From: Muribaculaceae bacterium
Lineage (GTDB): Bacteria > Bacteroidota > Bacteroidia > Bacteroidales > Muribaculaceae
Reading direction: 5' to 3'
Length of the DNA: 6,026 nt
Assembly: GCA_017962285.1 (NCBI GenBank)
Contig: JAGCVR010000016.1
Location: forward strand, 1-6,026
The notes below the pieces were generated by a model. That model was given only the letters and a program-made list of their open reading frames with translations, did no database searches and was not told where the DNA came from. The position numbers were made by a program, and so were the translations under genes. Each line of letters begins with the position of its first letter. Positions within the stretch are counted from its first letter, which is position 1. This document shows, in pieces, positions 5,444 through 6,026 of the stretch.

Positions 5444-6026
5444 ATGGCTAAACGACTTGTAATAGCCTTGGGCGGTAATGCCCTGGGCAATACTCCGCAG
5501 GAACAGCTGCGGCTTGTGCAGCGCACCGCAAGTACCATAGTGGACCTCGTTCAGGAGGGCTACGATGTGGTGGTGGGGCATGGTAATGGTCCGCAGGTGG
5601 GAATGGTGAACCTCGCTTTTGAATTCTCCGCTGGCAACGGTGGCGGACCTCCCGCAATGCCTGTCCCCGAATGTGGCGCAATGACGCAGGGATACATTGG
5701 ATATCATCTGCAGCAGGCAATAGGAAGGGAACTTGCCATGAGAGGAATCAGCAAACCATGTGCCACGGTGGTTACGCAGGTGGTGGTGAATGAGGACGAC
5801 CCCGCATTCGGTCACCCCACAAAACCGGTGGGAATGTTCTACTCCGAGAGCGAGGCTGCCGAGATTGCGCGCCAGACTGGATACACGTTCACCGAAGATG
5901 CCGGTCGCGGTTACCGCCGTGTGGTGCCTTCGCCCATGCCTGCCAAGATTGTGGAACTGCCTGTCGTGGAGCATCTGCTTAGCAGTGGAGCTGTGGTGAT
6001 AACCGTGGGTGGAGGAGGAATACCAG
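5444..6026 (+). CDS. arcC: Carbamate kinase, 3' end missing at window edge
   Basis: ArcC moves the phosphoryl group of carbamoyl phosphate to ADP, giving ATP plus carbamate, which decays to CO2 and NH3; this is the energy-yielding step of the ADI pathway. The open frame runs without a stop for 194 residues to the window edge, about 60% of the usual length of about 310. Family motifs are VIALGGNAL (6-14), GHGNGPQVG (45-53), ECGAMTQGYIGY (76-87), TVVTQVVV (108-115), PTKPVGMFY (125-133), DAGRGYRRVVPSP (152-164) and GGGGIP at the very end (189-194). These match the amino acid kinase fold and the carbamate kinase subgroup rather than glutamate or acetylglutamate kinase. It starts 41 bp after arcB, with an AT-rich leader and no sign of a separate promoter, so it is the third gene of the arc operon. 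Confidence 0.95.
   Translation, partial: MAKRLVIALGGNALGNTPQEQLRLVQRTASTIVDLVQEGYDVVVGHGNGPQVGMVNLAFEFSAGNGGGPPAMPVPECGAMTQGYIGYHLQQAIGRELAMRGISKPCATVVTQVVVNEDDPAFGHPTKPVGMFYSESEAAEIARQTGYTFTEDAGRGYRRVVPSPMPAKIVELPVVEHLLSSGAVVITVGGGGIP

Overview
The window looks like chromosome from a Bacteroidota bacterium, most likely order Bacteroidales. Three intergenic sites match the Bacteroidota -7 promoter element TAnnTTTG (TAACTTTG twice, TATCTTTG once). The translation starts are preceded by A-rich leaders rather than strong Shine-Dalgarno sites. A DUF4199 membrane protein sits next to a GT2 glycosyltransferase, and there is a small SPII lipoprotein with an acidic stretch after its lipidated cysteine. 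Base composition is mid-range. I cannot name the genus; a gut or oral anaerobe would fit.

Layout. The left half (about 1-3024) is all on the minus strand and forms two probable transcription units. The first, read right to left, is a periplasmic VanX/DdpX-type D-Ala-D-Ala dipeptidase (3024-2245) followed after 46 bp by a small lipoprotein of unknown function (2198-1605). The second has its own -7 element at 1572-1565 and contains a four-helix DUF4199 protein (1538-1002), a polyprenyl-phosphate-type GT2 glycosyltransferase (971-18), and the first four codons of a further gene that runs off the left edge.

The right half is a plus-strand operon for the arginine deiminase (ADI) pathway: arcA (3122-4348), a canonical ornithine carbamoyltransferase arcB (4410-5402), and arcC for carbamate kinase (from 5444, cut by the right edge). 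Gaps are 61 and 41 bp, with no internal promoter or terminator that I can see. Together the three enzymes turn arginine into citrulline, then into ornithine plus carbamoyl phosphate, then into ATP, CO2 and a second NH3. This gives one ATP per arginine and releases alkali. No arginine/ornithine antiporter or regulator is visible; they may lie beyond the right edge.

The dipeptidase unit and the arc operon diverge from a 97-bp spacer. That spacer contains a perfect 10-bp inverted repeat (3052-3061 / 3084-3093), each arm of which is also a -7 element facing outward. This back-to-back promoter is the most interesting non-coding structure in the window. There is no RNA gene, mobile element, CRISPR array or phage gene here, and no gene-free stretch longer than about 100 bp. 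The genes belong to known families. I found no convincing undescribed system, only several features worth checking.
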